A stretch of 64,000 nucleotides of DNA, taken from Paraphoma chrysanthemicola. Its lineage: Eukaryota > Ascomycota > Dothideomycetes > Pleosporales > Phaeosphaeriaceae. The DNA is taken from the NCBI GenBank assembly GCA_020744225.1, contig JAGMWG010000005.1, forward strand, positions 1,798,001 to 1,862,000, in the 5' to 3' direction. The translations under genes and the position numbers were made by a program. Each line of letters opens with the position of its first letter. Position 1 is the first letter of the stretch. Positions 1-10,488 of this stretch are shown here, piece after piece. A model generated the notes under the pieces. The model made no database searches, had not been told where the DNA came from, and saw nothing but the letters and a program-made list of their open reading frames with translations.

Positions 1-11
1 CATACTGTCTG

Positions 12-748
12 TCACAACTTCTTTATCTGCTTCCTTACCCGTCCGATCTCGATCTCCTGGTTCCTCAAATCGCGCGCTATGGTTGCCAGATCTGGAATGG
101 GTCCTTCGACCGCTGCTGTGAAGGTTGACTGTGCAGACCGCAGAGCGGGCGGTACTAATATCCCAAACCACCGTAATGGGTCTCGAGCTTTTGCTGCACT
201 CTGCTCTGTCGATGACTTCGCATCGTTGGCGTTGGAATCCGTTTCTTCTTCTTTCTCGGTTTGGGTGCTGTTCGTCTCCTTGGAATCTGCCACCACATCT
301 CCCTGAGAAGCAATTGAGAAAAGGATGCGCTCTGTCGCACTCTCGTCTTCGTCTCCACGAACGTTCCTGAGCCAATCAGAACCCGAAGCTTGGAGTATGT
401 GTGGCAAGGAGAATGACCTACACCCATCGAGTCGCCTGCATGCGCTCATCGTAGCTGTCCTGTCCATAATGCGTTGTTGAGCGGTTCTGGAAATTCGCTT
501 GGGCCAAAGAAAGATAGCCCTGATTTAATATCAACACAACAAGATCAAAAGCGAAGAGCAACATCAAGTCTACTTACAGAGGACAATTGCTTCGAAAGCT
601 GTTCTCTGGCTTTCTGGTACTCGTCCAGCGTGTGCAGGTACTTTTCCAGAAGCTGGTCTAACTTAGCGACCAAAGCATCTTTTTCGGAATTTCCGCCGCC
701 ATGTGCAGACTTTGGAGAAGGGGCTGATTGTGACTGAACTTCAGCCAT
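12..748 (-). CDS. VMA22: V-ATPase assembly factor Vma22/CCDC115-like
   Basis: An ER-resident assembly factor in this family helps build the Vo sector of the vacuolar H+-ATPase. Exons read 748-578, 519-422 and 366-12 (624 nt, 207 aa), joined at GTAAGT/CAG and GTAGGT/CAG sites. The N-terminal half is a coiled coil (LLEKYLHTLDEYQKAREQL). It runs across the first junction into the family motif GYLSLAQANFQNR and then YGQDSYDERMQA. The C-terminal block DPLRWFGILVPPALR followed by a short helix is the other conserved signature. The middle is acidic, Ser/Thr-rich and probably disordered. The predicted start lies 174 bp from the divergent SHY1 start. The splicing is inferred from frame and family fit, and I am confident of the identity. 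Confidence 0.88.
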
Positions 749-922
749 ATTTTTCAACCTTATTAGAACAACGAGAGTGGTTGTTGTAAAGCAACAGTGG
801 AGTGCCTGGAGCTCAAGCAGTCCAATCCCCATGCGTCACTAGCCTCGGAAGTCCGACATCAACTTTCAGAACATCGAGCATTTACACCACCATCCCACAT
901 CTTTACCCCAACGACCACAACA
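749..922. promoter_or_regulatory. Shared divergent promoter VMA22/SHY1
   Basis: This 174-bp gap separates two head-to-head start codons and must hold both promoters and both 5' UTRs. No TATA box or recognisable factor site stands out. That it acts bidirectionally is inferred from position only. Confidence 0.5.
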
Positions 923-2031
923 ATGTCAAAACCAAGCCCCCTCCTCAATCTCTTTCGGCGATACTACTCCCAACATCTCCCCAATGCTTCACGTACAGCC
1001 CGCTTACGACCGCAATTCCACGCCCGCCCACAATGCCCACACTCCCGCTTCCAACCACGTATCCTCCTCCTCGCGCCCCGCCGCTCCGTAGGCGGCGGCC
1101 CCGGCCTCGACCCCAACTTCGTTTCAATCCTCGATCGGCCTGCAAAAATGGCACGTGTAGGCCGACAACATGGCCCTGGCTTGATCATTCTCGCCATCAT
1201 ACCCATCACCGCGTTCCTGCTCGGGTGCTGGCAGGTGCAGCGACTAGGCTGGAAGACCGAATTAGTTGCGCGATTCGAAGACCGATTGACGTTTCCGCCA
1301 CTGGAGTTACCGCTGCGGATCGACGAGAGTATGCTCGATGCGTTTGATTATCGGCGCGTGTTTGCGCGCGGACGGTTACGACATGATCAGGAGATTTTGA
1401 TTGGGCCACGGATACTGGATGGCGAGGAGGGGTATACTGTGATTACGCCGTTGGAGCGCACGGACGAGAGGGGGAATGTGCATAAGATATTGTGTTGTCG
1501 GGGGTGGATTAAGAAGGACACTGCGCCGCAGTGGTTTAGGAAGAATAGCGGTGGATTGCCGGAGGGAGAGGTTATGATTGAGGGGTTGTTGAGGATCCCG
1601 CCAAAGGGGAACATGTTTACGCCCAAGAATGAGCCGGAAAAGGGGAAGTGGTTCTTTCCGAGTGTGAATGAGATGGCAGAGCATACGGGGAGTCAGAGGG
1701 TGTGGGTGGAGGAGACGATGAGTAAGTTACTTGGATCAAGGGTGATGAAGTTGAAATTGGGTATCTAATACATGACAGCGCCGGACTTGCTCACGAACTA
1801 TGAGCGCGAGCCCAAGGGTGTACCGATTGGACGAGCGCCGACTGTGAACTTGCGAAACAACCATACGCAATACATCTTCACATGGTGGGTTCCCTTGTCC
1901 CAGGTGTGAATGCCATAACTAACAAGACCAGGTACGCCCTCAGCTTTGCGACATCAATCATGTTTTGGATGGTGGTTAAGAAGCCCATATCTGGCACTCA
2001 GAGAAGAGTGCGACACAGCGTTGAGTGGTGA
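923..2031 (+). CDS. SHY1: SURF1/Shy1 cytochrome c oxidase assembly protein
   Basis: An inner mitochondrial membrane protein that helps mature Cox1 during complex IV assembly. Exons 923-1721, 1779-1884 and 1932-2031 give 334 aa. The N-terminus (MSKPSPLLNLFRRYYSQ and on) is basic and free of acidic residues, as in a mitochondrial presequence, which is why I chose this ATG over the in-frame upstream one at 797. Two membrane segments frame the conserved intermembrane domain: LIILAIIPITAFLLGCWQ near residue 90, followed by the SURF1 signature WQVQRLGWK, and the final helix WYALSFATSIMFWMV, whose first Trp codon spans the last intron. GRL and GYTVITPL blocks lie between. The stop is only 19 bp from the convergent CENP-T stop, so the 3' UTRs must overlap. 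Confidence 0.93.
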
Positions 2032-2050
2032 TGATCCCACGACAGCTGGC

Positions 2051-3730
2051 TCAATCCTCATCTTCTTCTTGTATAGCATTCAGCCTCTTCCGCTTCTGCC
2101 CTCGAAGCTTTTTCGGAGGTTCCATGCGCAGCTGCTGGAGCAGTTCTCGCGGCAGCATCTTTTGCGCCAGTGAAAACGATGTACTATTATTGGTGGTCTT
2201 ACGAGTTCTGTAGAACAGATCAGCACGAAGCATAGACAGCAGATCGTTCTCGAATGTGACATACCTCTTCATGAGCGCAATCACGTCGCTCTCCTCAATC
2301 ATCTTGCGTCCAGCGTGCTGTGCATAGGCGGCTAGATCGATGCCAATCTGTTCAAAGTAATCATCTGTCACCTTGACAAGCGCAGCTAGCGTATCCTTGC
2401 TGAGTTGTGCTTTGCTGCCTTGGGACTTCATGAAGCCGAGTGCGAGCTTCTTGACGGGTGCCGCTGGAAACGACGGATACTCCAGTCCACGTTGTGAGAT
2501 TCTGAGTTCCTTCGCCTGGCGAATGTTCTTTTGTTTTGCAGACGTTGGCCGCTCAGGTGACTGTGTTTGCAGGCTTCGGTCCATAGCCGACACTTCCTCG
2601 CGATACGCGGCGAGGTCATCGTCATTTTCTGCATGAGGATCTGACTCCCAGCCCAACATATCGACGGGTTCTGTGGGATCATCTCCGTCCAAGGCCGCTG
2701 TGACATCCTCCTGCCCGTACTCCAGATCATCCACAGCTTCTAGATCCTCAGCCAGTACCGGTTCATCGTCATCTGGGTACTGGTCGTCGTCTTCGTCCTG
2801 TGGGTCTTCTTGTACAGGCGCGCGAATGCGCTCCGGTATCAAGAATCTAAACGTTGGTTCTTCCGTATCGTCGTCGGCATCGCCGAACACACCGAGATCC
2901 ACGTCACTGGCTCGACCGTCTCTTCTTCCAGTGAGTGCTCGAATCTGGGTCGTGGTGTCGTCATCGTCCAGTGCCTCATCGATCGTCCTATCAAGTAACC
3001 CGTCTCTCCGGTTTATGAAAGTTCCGTCGATCTCGTACTCTTCTTCTACAGCACCGAGCTCACTGAGATCGCCGAAGCGCTCGCTTATTCGGCCAGGAAA
3101 CATCAGCCGTGGATCCTCGCTGATTGCTCTTCGTCCGAATTCGAGAGACTGTATTGTGCCGCCATCCACGTCGTCTGGCAAGTCAGGCAGCAAAGATTGT
3201 CGAGGAGGGCGCTCATGGATACTGTCATCATCGTACATGTCGTCAAGCGCCATGCTAAGACGTGGTGCAGCTGGATCCGGGCCATCTTCTACATCAGGAA
3301 GATCTAGTGCAGAATGTCGCGATCGTCTGGGCTCGACTCGAGGCTCTGGCTCGATCGGTTGGCTGTCGCGCGCGAGCGCTCTGCTCAGATCCCGAAGGAT
3401 ATCTCGTGGAGTTTCTCTTTGGATGCGACCACTTCTTCTTCGATTGTGGCCTGGTGTTCTTGCTGCATTCGCTCGTTCTCGAAGAGCTCTAATCGCATGC
3501 GGCGTTGTCGGTACTCCTCGCCTCGATGGGATTGGCCTTGTTGCTGGTCCTCCGCGCGGTGTCCTTCCCGTCCCAGGTGTGCGAATCAATGGCGTCTTCC
3601 TGCTTCCTGGTGTTGGCCCCGCGCTGGCGGCTCGTCGAAAGGGAGTGCTTGGCTGTGCGCGCGCGGTTGGGGTGGCCGCAATGGAGCCCTCGGGCGACAT
3701 ACGCTGCTTCTTGCGCGCAGACTCAGACAT
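2051..3730 (-). CDS. Centromere protein T (CENP-T/Cnn1-like)
   Basis: An inner kinetochore protein that links centromeric chromatin to the Ndc80 complex. Residues 1-430 are disordered: a basic Pro/Thr/Arg-rich start with TPG-type repeats (possible CDK sites), then a long acidic stretch. The C-terminus is a histone fold (LSKDTLAALVKVTDDYFEQI through IEESDVIALMKR) followed by the CENP-T tail TTNNSTSFSLAQKMLPRELL. The frame is open throughout, but 2264-2208 is a 57-nt intron (GTATGT...CTACAG, branch GCTGAT). Removing it restores the family junction MKR-TRKTTNNST and gives 540 aa. Unspliced, 19 foreign residues would sit right after the histone fold. The start is divergent from CMS1, 198 bp away. 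Confidence 0.88.
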   Translation of the reverse strand: MSESARKKQRMSPEGSIAATPTARAQPSTPFRRAASAGPTPGSRKTPLIRTPGTGRTPRGGPATRPIPSRRGVPTTPHAIRALRERANAARTPGHNRRRSGRIQRETPRDILRDLSRALARDSQPIEPEPRVEPRRSRHSALDLPDVEDGPDPAAPRLSMALDDMYDDDSIHERPPRQSLLPDLPDDVDGGTIQSLEFGRRAISEDPRLMFPGRISERFGDLSELGAVEEEYEIDGTFINRRDGLLDRTIDEALDDDDTTTQIRALTGRRDGRASDVDLGVFGDADDDTEEPTFRFLIPERIRAPVQEDPQDEDDDQYPDDDEPVLAEDLEAVDDLEYGQEDVTAALDGDDPTEPVDMLGWESDPHAENDDDLAAYREEVSAMDRSLQTQSPERPTSAKQKNIRQAKELRISQRGLEYPSFPAAPVKKLALGFMKSQGSKAQLSKDTLAALVKVTDDYFEQIGIDLAAYAQHAGRKMIEESDVIALMKRYVTFENDLLSMLRADLFYRTRKTTNNSTSFSLAQKMLPRELLQQLRMEPPKKLRGQKRKRLNAIQEEDED

Positions 3731-3928
3731 GGCTGCTGGTTGATGTTAATGCGATCTTTCCAGGCTTGTTGATGACCATCGGGGAAACGCGTCAGTGGGA
3801 CGCGACTTCCGTGCCCGGGGTTGATCTAGCCCGAGATGCGCTAGCTCCATCACTATCGATAACCTTAACTTCTGGAACTTTTTCTGTTCCAGAGCGCGCT
3901 GCAATTCAGACCAAACACTAGCCACACC
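3731..3928. promoter_or_regulatory. Shared divergent promoter CENP-T/CMS1
   Basis: 198 bp between divergent start codons, which must contain both promoters. No defined element was recognised. Bidirectionality is inferred from layout alone. Confidence 0.45.
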
Positions 3929-4859
3929 ATGTCCGACTCAGATTCAGATGGTGGCGTCCCATTGATCGAGGCAGAGTTTGACACGACAGCGTCATCGAAA
4001 AAGAGGAAGCGAGAAGCTGAACCCGAGGCGACCAAGGACAGCAAGAAAGCAGCCAAGAAATTGAAACGGAAGGAAAAGAAGAAGCAGAAGGCGAAAGAAA
4101 TCGACGAGGATGACTTGGATCAAGAGCTAGGAGTCAACCATTCATTTGAGCGCATGGACGGACAGCTCGTCGCTGATTATGTCAACGCTCGAACGCGTCT
4201 GTATGGGAAAGAACTGAGTTCAGTTGAGCTTGAGGACAAATTCATACCTGGTAAGTGCTCTTTAAACTTTGAAGTGACAAGTCTGATCGGTCACAGCGCG
4301 GACTGTACGTGACAGCACCAGCTGGTCCAAGCCGCGGACATCAGACAATCTCTCCGCTTTCCTCAAGTCGCAGTGTGGTGCGCTGAGTCCGACGCCGAAG
4401 AAGCCTGTGGGAGCACCACACACCATTGTCGTCACATTATCAGGCATCAGAGCCGCCGATGTGTGCAGGTCTCTCAAGTCTGGTCTGCCCAAGCAAGGCA
4501 TTAAGGATCCAAGCGTAGCCAAGCTGTTCGCGAAGCACATGAAGCTGGCGGAGCAAGTGGCTCACCTGAAGAAGAACAAGTACGTAGAAGAGTGTCTCAC
4601 TTGAATTCATCGCTAATGTACTTGCAGAATCGATTTTGCTGTTGGCACTCCGGACAGACTCGCGGCACTACTGGAGGAGAAGGCGCTGTCGACGGCGAAC
4701 CTGAAGCAAGTCGTGGTTGATGTCTCGTACATTGACCAGAAGAAGCGCGGAATTCTCGACATGAAAGAGCTCCATGATTCACTCATTCGATTCCTGTTGA
4801 GGAAGAACTTTGTGGGCGAGGGAAAGGAGCGCGGTGACGACATGTTTCTGTTCTACTAG
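3929..4859 (+). CDS. CMS1: Cms1-family protein of small-subunit ribosome biogenesis
   Basis: The Cms1 family is nucleolar, is associated with the SSU processome and resembles a degenerate DEAD-box helicase core. Exons 3929-4250, 4297-4579 and 4628-4859 give 278 aa. The N-terminus is acidic, then strongly lysine-rich (KKAAKKLKRKEKKKQKAKE), which fits nucleolar targeting. The conserved blocks are APHTIVVTLSGIRAADVCRSL (motif Ia-like), the VGTPDRL box (motif Ib-like, just after the second intron), and LKQVVVDVSYIDQKKRGI where helicases carry DEAD. There is no Walker A motif, as is normal for this family. All three junctions keep frame. Confidence 0.88.
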
Positions 4860-6114
4860 AGCTTCCTCTCGGCGACAGTATGGACTCCTGATAGCAATGA
4901 TACCCCCTGCAATGAACGAGTGATTATTACAGTGTGCCTAGCGCGTGTGTAATATTTGATGTGACACAACAAAACTGGTGGGTGTGTGGAGTGTCATCGA
5001 GGACCACCAGAAGCCACAAGCTTCACAGGCGGTCTCGAAACATTGACCCAAACGTGGTTGACGCACAGTGTCACTCGCGCCACACTAGAGATGCAACCTT
5101 CCATTCGCGGGACGCTGCATGCAGCCTTCACATGCTGGATGGCTCACGGCTAATAGGAAGGTCGGGCGGCAGACTGGCGAACAGAAAAATGCAAGCACAG
5201 GGCGAATCACGGCGCTAGAACCGCTGCGAAGCTATTAATGCTGCATGCTTGGCAGCCATTGTAGCCGCGTAGAGTTGATGTCCAACGAGCAGCGTCCGGG
5301 TGCACAGTATTGTGACGAGCCGCCTTGTCGGCTGCGCCTGTTTGCGGTGGTTGCTTCTGTGACACGCGTGGGAGGTGGAGGTAGGTGTCCATGCCGCAGA
5401 GCCATCACGGCGCGCCATGGTGGGCAGACAGGCCAAAGCTGTCTACAGCAGTGGAGACAGTCTGCGAATCGGAGGGACCAGCAGCCAGGACGCCGGCCTA
5501 AACAAGGCATACGGCACCGTGCGTCCTGCCTATCAGACTGCACGACAGCGTGTCGCAGCGTGCGATGGTGTTTTCGTGTCAAATTGGTTTCAAGAGGCAG
5601 CTCCTCCATACGCGCCTGCACGCTGCCAAAAGCCCGCTTCACCTCGTCGCTACAGGTCGCGGCGACTTGTCTCTCTGCCCATCTTCATCTGCACAATACC
5701 AATTCCCCGCGGTGCACTCACCTCACAACGCGCCCGCGCCAGCACCCGAACCCGCCTCCACGACTCGACCCTAGCACCGCGAGTGGCCCGCGCTGCCTCC
5801 AATCGACTCGCGCGTCTCCAACCTTCCAGGCTCGCTTCTCACCCGCCGCCGCCGCCAAGCGATAAAACGCCCCCCTACGCTCAGATAGCTCCCGCGCCAT
5901 AACTGTGCTTCTCGGAAGTCACTGACCCTCCCAACGATCCAACTTCGCCTGCACCGCCCCTCTGCAGCTGCATCCTGACCCGCTCCTTGCGCAGCATCTT
6001 CATAGCTCCGCTGCTCGCTAAGTGCTCGCCCGACGCCGCCCCAGTGCCTCCGCCGAACAGGGCCCAAGTACCCGCAGCGAACTCTAATCAGACGACACTC
6101 ATCGCAACTCCACA
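4860..6114. other. Intergenic region upstream of the Rac gene
   Basis: No gene supported. Overlapping open frames at 5245-5902 on both strands show no recognisable domain and look like composition-driven shadows. The last 450 bp are C-rich and pyrimidine-rich on the + strand, as expected for a long 5' leader of the GTPase gene. Confidence 0.6.
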
Positions 6115-6968
6115 ATGGCTGCTCCCGCGACCCAGTCTCTCAAGGTGCGCTTCGCGAGAGCCGAGAAGCTCAAACAACGGCCGAAAACAACTAACAGCAG
6201 ACAGTGCGTTGTCACGGGCGATGGCGCCGTTGGCAAAGTGAGATGCAGCTTCCCACAGCGCTACTTCGGCGTTGCTAACAGTACAGACATGTCTCCTCAT
6301 CTCATACACCACAAACGCCTTCCCGGGAGAATACATCCCCACAGTGTGAGTAGACACGAGGAATTCGAAGCGTTCCTGCTAATCAAATAGCTTCGACAAC
6401 TACTCGGCGAATGTCATGGTAGATGGCAAGCCTATTAGCCTTGGATTGTGGGATACAGCCGGCCAGGAAGACTACGACAGGTTGCGGCCGCTGTCATACC
6501 CACAGACCGATGTGTTCTTGATCTGCTTCTCCATAGTCAGCCCACCATCTTTTGACAACGTCAAGGCCAAGGTGCGGACCATTTGCGGCTCTCGAGTTGC
6601 GTTTGCTGATGCCCGCTAGTGGTACCCCGAGATCGACCATCACGCACCCAACGTCCCCATCATACTTGTCGGAACAAAGCTAGATTTGAGGGACGATGAG
6701 GCAACCAAGGAGTCGCTGAGGCAGAAGAAGATGGCGCCAATCCAGTACGAGCAGGCAGTCATGGTAGCCAAGGAGATCAAGGCACAAAAGTACTTGGAGT
6801 GCTCTGCGCTGACACAGCGCAATCTCAAGAGCGTGTTCGATGAGGCGATTCGGTGAGTGGCCTGCCTTCTCTACGCTCGTTTTTGTACTGACTTGATGTA
6901 GCGCTGTGCTCAGTCCTCGTCCCGCGCAAAACCAAGCAAAGAAGAAGACAAAGTGCACCATCTTATAA
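6115..6968 (+). CDS. RAC1: Rho-family small GTPase, Rac type
   Basis: A membrane-anchored molecular switch controlling polarised growth and actin; fungal Rac acts through PAK kinases and NADPH oxidase. Six exons (6115-6144, 6205-6237, 6287-6345, 6391-6571, 6620-6852, 6902-6968) give 200 aa. Visible motifs are the P-loop GDGAVGKT (residues 15-22), effector loop PTVFDNYSANV, switch II DTAGQED, the Rho-type insert LRDDEATKESLRQKK, and GTKLD and CSALTQ for guanine binding. The polybasic tail KKKTK precedes the CaaX box CTIL, whose Leu predicts geranylgeranylation. Val-Asp-Gly-Lys-Pro-Ile-Ser in place of the Cdc42 residues identifies it as Rac rather than Cdc42. Exon 2 is only 33 nt. Confidence 0.95.
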
Positions 6969-7568
6969 GGTAGTACAGTGTGGTCGCAGGGTGAAGTTGG
7001 CATGGGGAATTTGACGAAGAAACTTGAATATCTGCATCGACCAGCGTGCTAGGCACTCTCGACCGAAGCGTGAGACGAACCACCACTTCGATTCGAAACA
7101 GCTGAGCACTAATAGAGTGCGTGTTAGGTTGTGGCACTGTCACAGCCGGGCGGGCGATCCAAACTCAGCATTTGGCGGGAATATCCGAAGACAGCATTTG
7201 CTTTGCATAATTTGCAAGTACCCTCTGCAGCGAGCGAAACGAACATAGCACCATAGTTGTGGGACTTGCTGCATTCTCTCCTTCGGCGCAGTGGACTCAT
7301 GGATCATTTAGCATTCCCCATAGATCTATTCTCTGCACCTCTGCCGCTTCAACCGTCGAAACTGTGATGTACAAATCTGCGTAACGTAAGATTTAGACTA
7401 GTCCGCATGTACGTGCCTGCAGGCCAGACATTCGGCCTCGGGATTGCTTGCATGCCACTCCCCACGGCGAGGGACAGCTAGTGGACGAAGGCATCATCCT
7501 TGCTGCAAGCGCGCATCCAAGCTCCACCCCGCAACCACTCAACCTTCAAGTGTCAACTTCGCGAAAAC
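6969..7568. other. Intergenic, RAC1 to UBX gene
   Basis: Carries the 3' end of one transcript and the 5' leader of the next. An in-frame ATG at 7500 could extend the UBX protein by 23 residues but lies outside the conserved family start. No other element seen. Confidence 0.55.
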
Positions 7569-9127
7569 ATGTTCCACCAAGGTACCTTGCAGAGCGGCAT
7601 TACGCTTGCGATACAGCAGCAGAAGTTCGTAGCCTGCTTTGTCAGAGGTAAGCTCGAGCCTTCGGAATGTGGGGGCAGATCTGACAAAGTGGCTAGATGA
7701 TAGCGCAACAAGCAAGCAGTGGGAGGAGGAATGGCTGAAGAGTGGATGGGTACGTCCATGATGCCGCTCGATATTACACACAAGTCGAGAAGCTCAGCTA
7801 ATGTCGCCAGGTGTCAAGCCTACTCGAACAGAAAGCCGTCCTCCTACGCATCGAAGCTGGTTCCGCCGAAGCAGGCTTCCTCGGAGCCTTTTGCGATATA
7901 CCGAACATACCTACACTGGTCGTCATACAGAACGGTCAACTACATGTACAATTGAAAAGCGATGCCACAGAAAATGAGTTCATCAATGCAGTGCGGAAGG
8001 TGTTGGGCGCATCTCCAATTCCTGGGTCGAGCGCAGCCCAAACACCACCTCCACAAGCAAGCGCCACTGGGACGAGTCTGCCCATAGCATCCACAGAAGC
8101 AGAAGACGATCTTTATGGGCTTGCCGAAGCCATCCCTGCGCCAACTGTAAGCACAACAAGCGCGTCCAGTACTACGATACCGTCGAATGCAAAAGGCAAG
8201 CAGAAGGCTACACCTACATCGGACGCACAGGCAGCGCATACCGTTACTGCCGTACAACAAGCTGCACGCGATGCACTGCGGAAAAAGAAGCGGGAAGAGG
8301 CCGAGGAGCTAGCGCGCATAAAGGCACGCATTGAGCAAGACAAGGCAGCGCGCAAGGCGCATTCAGAAGCGCGGAAGCTGGAGAGAGAGCGAGAACACAA
8401 CAGCGAAGCGCAGTCCGAGAGACCTGCACAGGCTACAGCATCATCCCGAGGTTCACAGGCAAAGACGGTAAATCTGCAGGTCCGATTATTTGATGGCCGG
8501 ACCATTCGATCGACGTTTCCTCGGACAGCCTGTCTACAGAATGATGTCAGAAAATGGGTGGACGAGGAGTTCGCAAAGCTGCCCAAAGACGATCCAGAGA
8601 TCAACAACACGCGACTACCACCATACTATTTCAGACATATCCTACCACCGCAACCAAGTCGCGAACTGTCCGCTGGCGATGAGAGCCAAACATTAGGAGA
8701 CATTGACCTTGCGCCCAGCGCGACGTTAGTCTTGGTGCCAGTCAAAGGATACACGGAAGCATACTCAGGCGGTGGCACAAGTGTTGTCGGAGCAGCTACT
8801 GGACTTGTCGGCGGCGCATTTGGTCTATTGTCGAGCACGGTCGGCTACCTGGGTTCAATGGTTGGATATGGTTCAGCACCGGCTGGCGACTCACAAACAG
8901 GCTCTACGACCGGATCGAGTCAAGCACAACGACCACAACAGCCATCAAATGCGGATAGCGCCAGTATACGAGTGCGGACGTTGGCAGACCAGCGGGCACG
9001 AGAGCCACGAGATCAGCAATTCTATAATGGCAACCAGGTAGGTGATCGAGTCGCCGGTGTACGACACTTAGCTAACAATCTATTGCAGCTTGACTTCGAG
9101 TCTAATAAAGATGACAAAGACAGGTGA
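7569..9127 (+). CDS. UBX-domain protein, UBXN4/erasin-like Cdc48 cofactor
   Basis: UBX proteins recruit the Cdc48/p97 ATPase, and the UBXN4 branch acts in ER-associated degradation. Exons 7569-7647, 7697-7749, 7811-9037 and 9089-9127 give 465 aa. In order: an N-terminal thioredoxin-like UAS region (MFHQGTLQSGITLAIQQQK; PTLVVIQNG near residue 80), a charged coiled coil (residues about 150-200), the UBX fold (VNLQVRLFDGRTIRSTF to TLVLVPVK, about 263-355), and a Gly-rich hydrophobic stretch (AATGLVGGAFGLLSSTVGYL) that may sit in the membrane. The last intron (51 nt, GTAGGT, branch TAGCTAACA, acceptor TTGCAG) has no stop and keeps frame. Splicing joins NGNQ to LDFE. Confidence 0.87.
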
Positions 9128-9628
9128 AGTGTTGTGGATCGTTTCATGTACAATAGCAGGAAAAGGCACATTGATAGATGGCTAGCATCGAATGGTCAGG
9201 ACTCACGAGCTGGTGGCTTCCGGCATACATAGAGACGACAGTGAACGACCAAGAGGAGCATTATATTTCTACTATGGTATTGGAAATTTCTTGGTAAAGA
9301 TGGAAATTGTGTATCGTTTCGACCTATTAGTGATCGGAAATGCTACAATACAATCATTCTCAACAATCATGTCTAAACTGAAGCAGTATATCTTCATGAT
9401 TAGACTCGCCTCTACCATATATAATCATTGCAACTGCAAACGACTCTGGCGATGAGTTCTGCGAACACATCAATGAGAAGCCACACCCATACCCCTCATA
9501 TCGGACCTCCGACCTCTTCCCCGCAACGCGCCTTCTTTTGCGCAAAGCCAAACAAACATACCACACCACACACACACCACACACACACACCACACACGAA
9601 TCCACACAATACATCATCCGGGCGCGCC
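9128..9628. other. Intergenic upstream of the PDCD5 gene
   Basis: No gene supported. The AT-rich left half is likely 3' flank of the UBX gene. The right half holds the CA-rich tract and the 5' leader of the next gene. Confidence 0.55.
9560..9597 (+). repeat. CA/CCACA microsatellite
   Basis: Imperfect (CA)n interrupted by extra C residues, ending about 30 bp before the PDCD5 start codon and so probably within its 5' leader. Length is likely to vary among isolates. Confidence 0.8.
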
Positions 9629-10215
9629 ATGTCTGACGAGGACCTCGAGAACATCAGGCGCGCACGCCTGCAACAGTTGCAGCAACAAGGCGGAGGCGGA
9701 CAAGGCGGCGAGGGCTCAGAGCAGGATTCACGAAAGTAGGATGATTCACGACCTGACTGCTGAGAGAGACTGCTAAGCTTGAAATATAGGCAACAAGAGG
9801 GTATGTAATCCCAACGATCTACCTAAAACCGAGCTGCCCCTCGACCCTCTCTTGGACGCTTCTTCCACACACTCCTATGTCTCCTAACACCATACCATTC
9901 GCACACTAACCCTCTCAAACAGCGGATCAACGCACGTCCATCCTCTCGCAAATTCTCACGCCCGATGCCTCGGACCGGCTCGGCCGCATCCGTCTCGTCA
10001 AGGAGTCTCGCGCCACAGATATCGAGAACAGACTGATTATGCTTGCGCGGACGGGCCAGATCAGACAGAAAGTCACAGAAGAACAGCTGAAGGAGATTCT
10101 GGGTGCGGTTGCGGAACAGAATGAGAAGGAGGAGAGTAGGATTGTGGTGAATAGACGGGGAGGCGGTGGGTGGGATGAGGATGAGGAGTTGGAGGAGTTG
10201 ATGAAGGATGTCTAG
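9629..10215 (+). CDS. PDCD5/TFAR19-family DNA-binding protein
   Basis: A small conserved protein found from archaea to man. It is linked to cell-death control in animals and binds DNA or chaperonin partners in other studies. Exons 9629-9735, an 11-nt exon 9790-9800, and 9923-10215 give 136 aa. The start MSDEDLENIRRARLQQLQQ is family-typical. The core DQRTSILSQILTPDASDRLG then RIRLVKESRA is the three-helix bundle, and the acidic tail DEDEELEELMKDV is normal. The micro-exon encodes only QQE plus split codons, but it is needed because reading on from exon 1 meets TAG at once and the core starts in another phase. Homologs show continuous QQ-rich sequence here. Confidence 0.87.
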
Positions 10216-10488
10216 AGGATCGGCCGTGGGAGGATGATAAGTGCAAGGAGGATTATTTGAGAGCGAATAACGATATCAAGGACAGGGAAGGGAATGGAGA
10301 TATGCATGAACAGGCGTTCTGGGAACATTGCTCGATGAAGTTGGGGTGGAGTGATTTGAAAAGCGATCACATTCTGGCTTTGATCTAATGAACAAGTATT
10401 GAGCATATGCACGATTTCTCCATTTGTTCCTTCGTGATGTGCCCAAAGTCTGCATGATCAAGCATACTGGACTCTCGGCGTATACCAG

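Noticed and set aside
2673..3743. 356-codon Ser-rich frame opposite CENP-T
   Set aside because: Antisense shadow of the acidic, Asp/Glu-rich CENP-T coding sequence; the sense strand has clear family motifs.
5245..5902. Overlapping 206- and 175-codon frames upstream of the Rac gene
   Set aside because: Several frames are open at once on both strands, typical of C-rich leader sequence rather than a gene.
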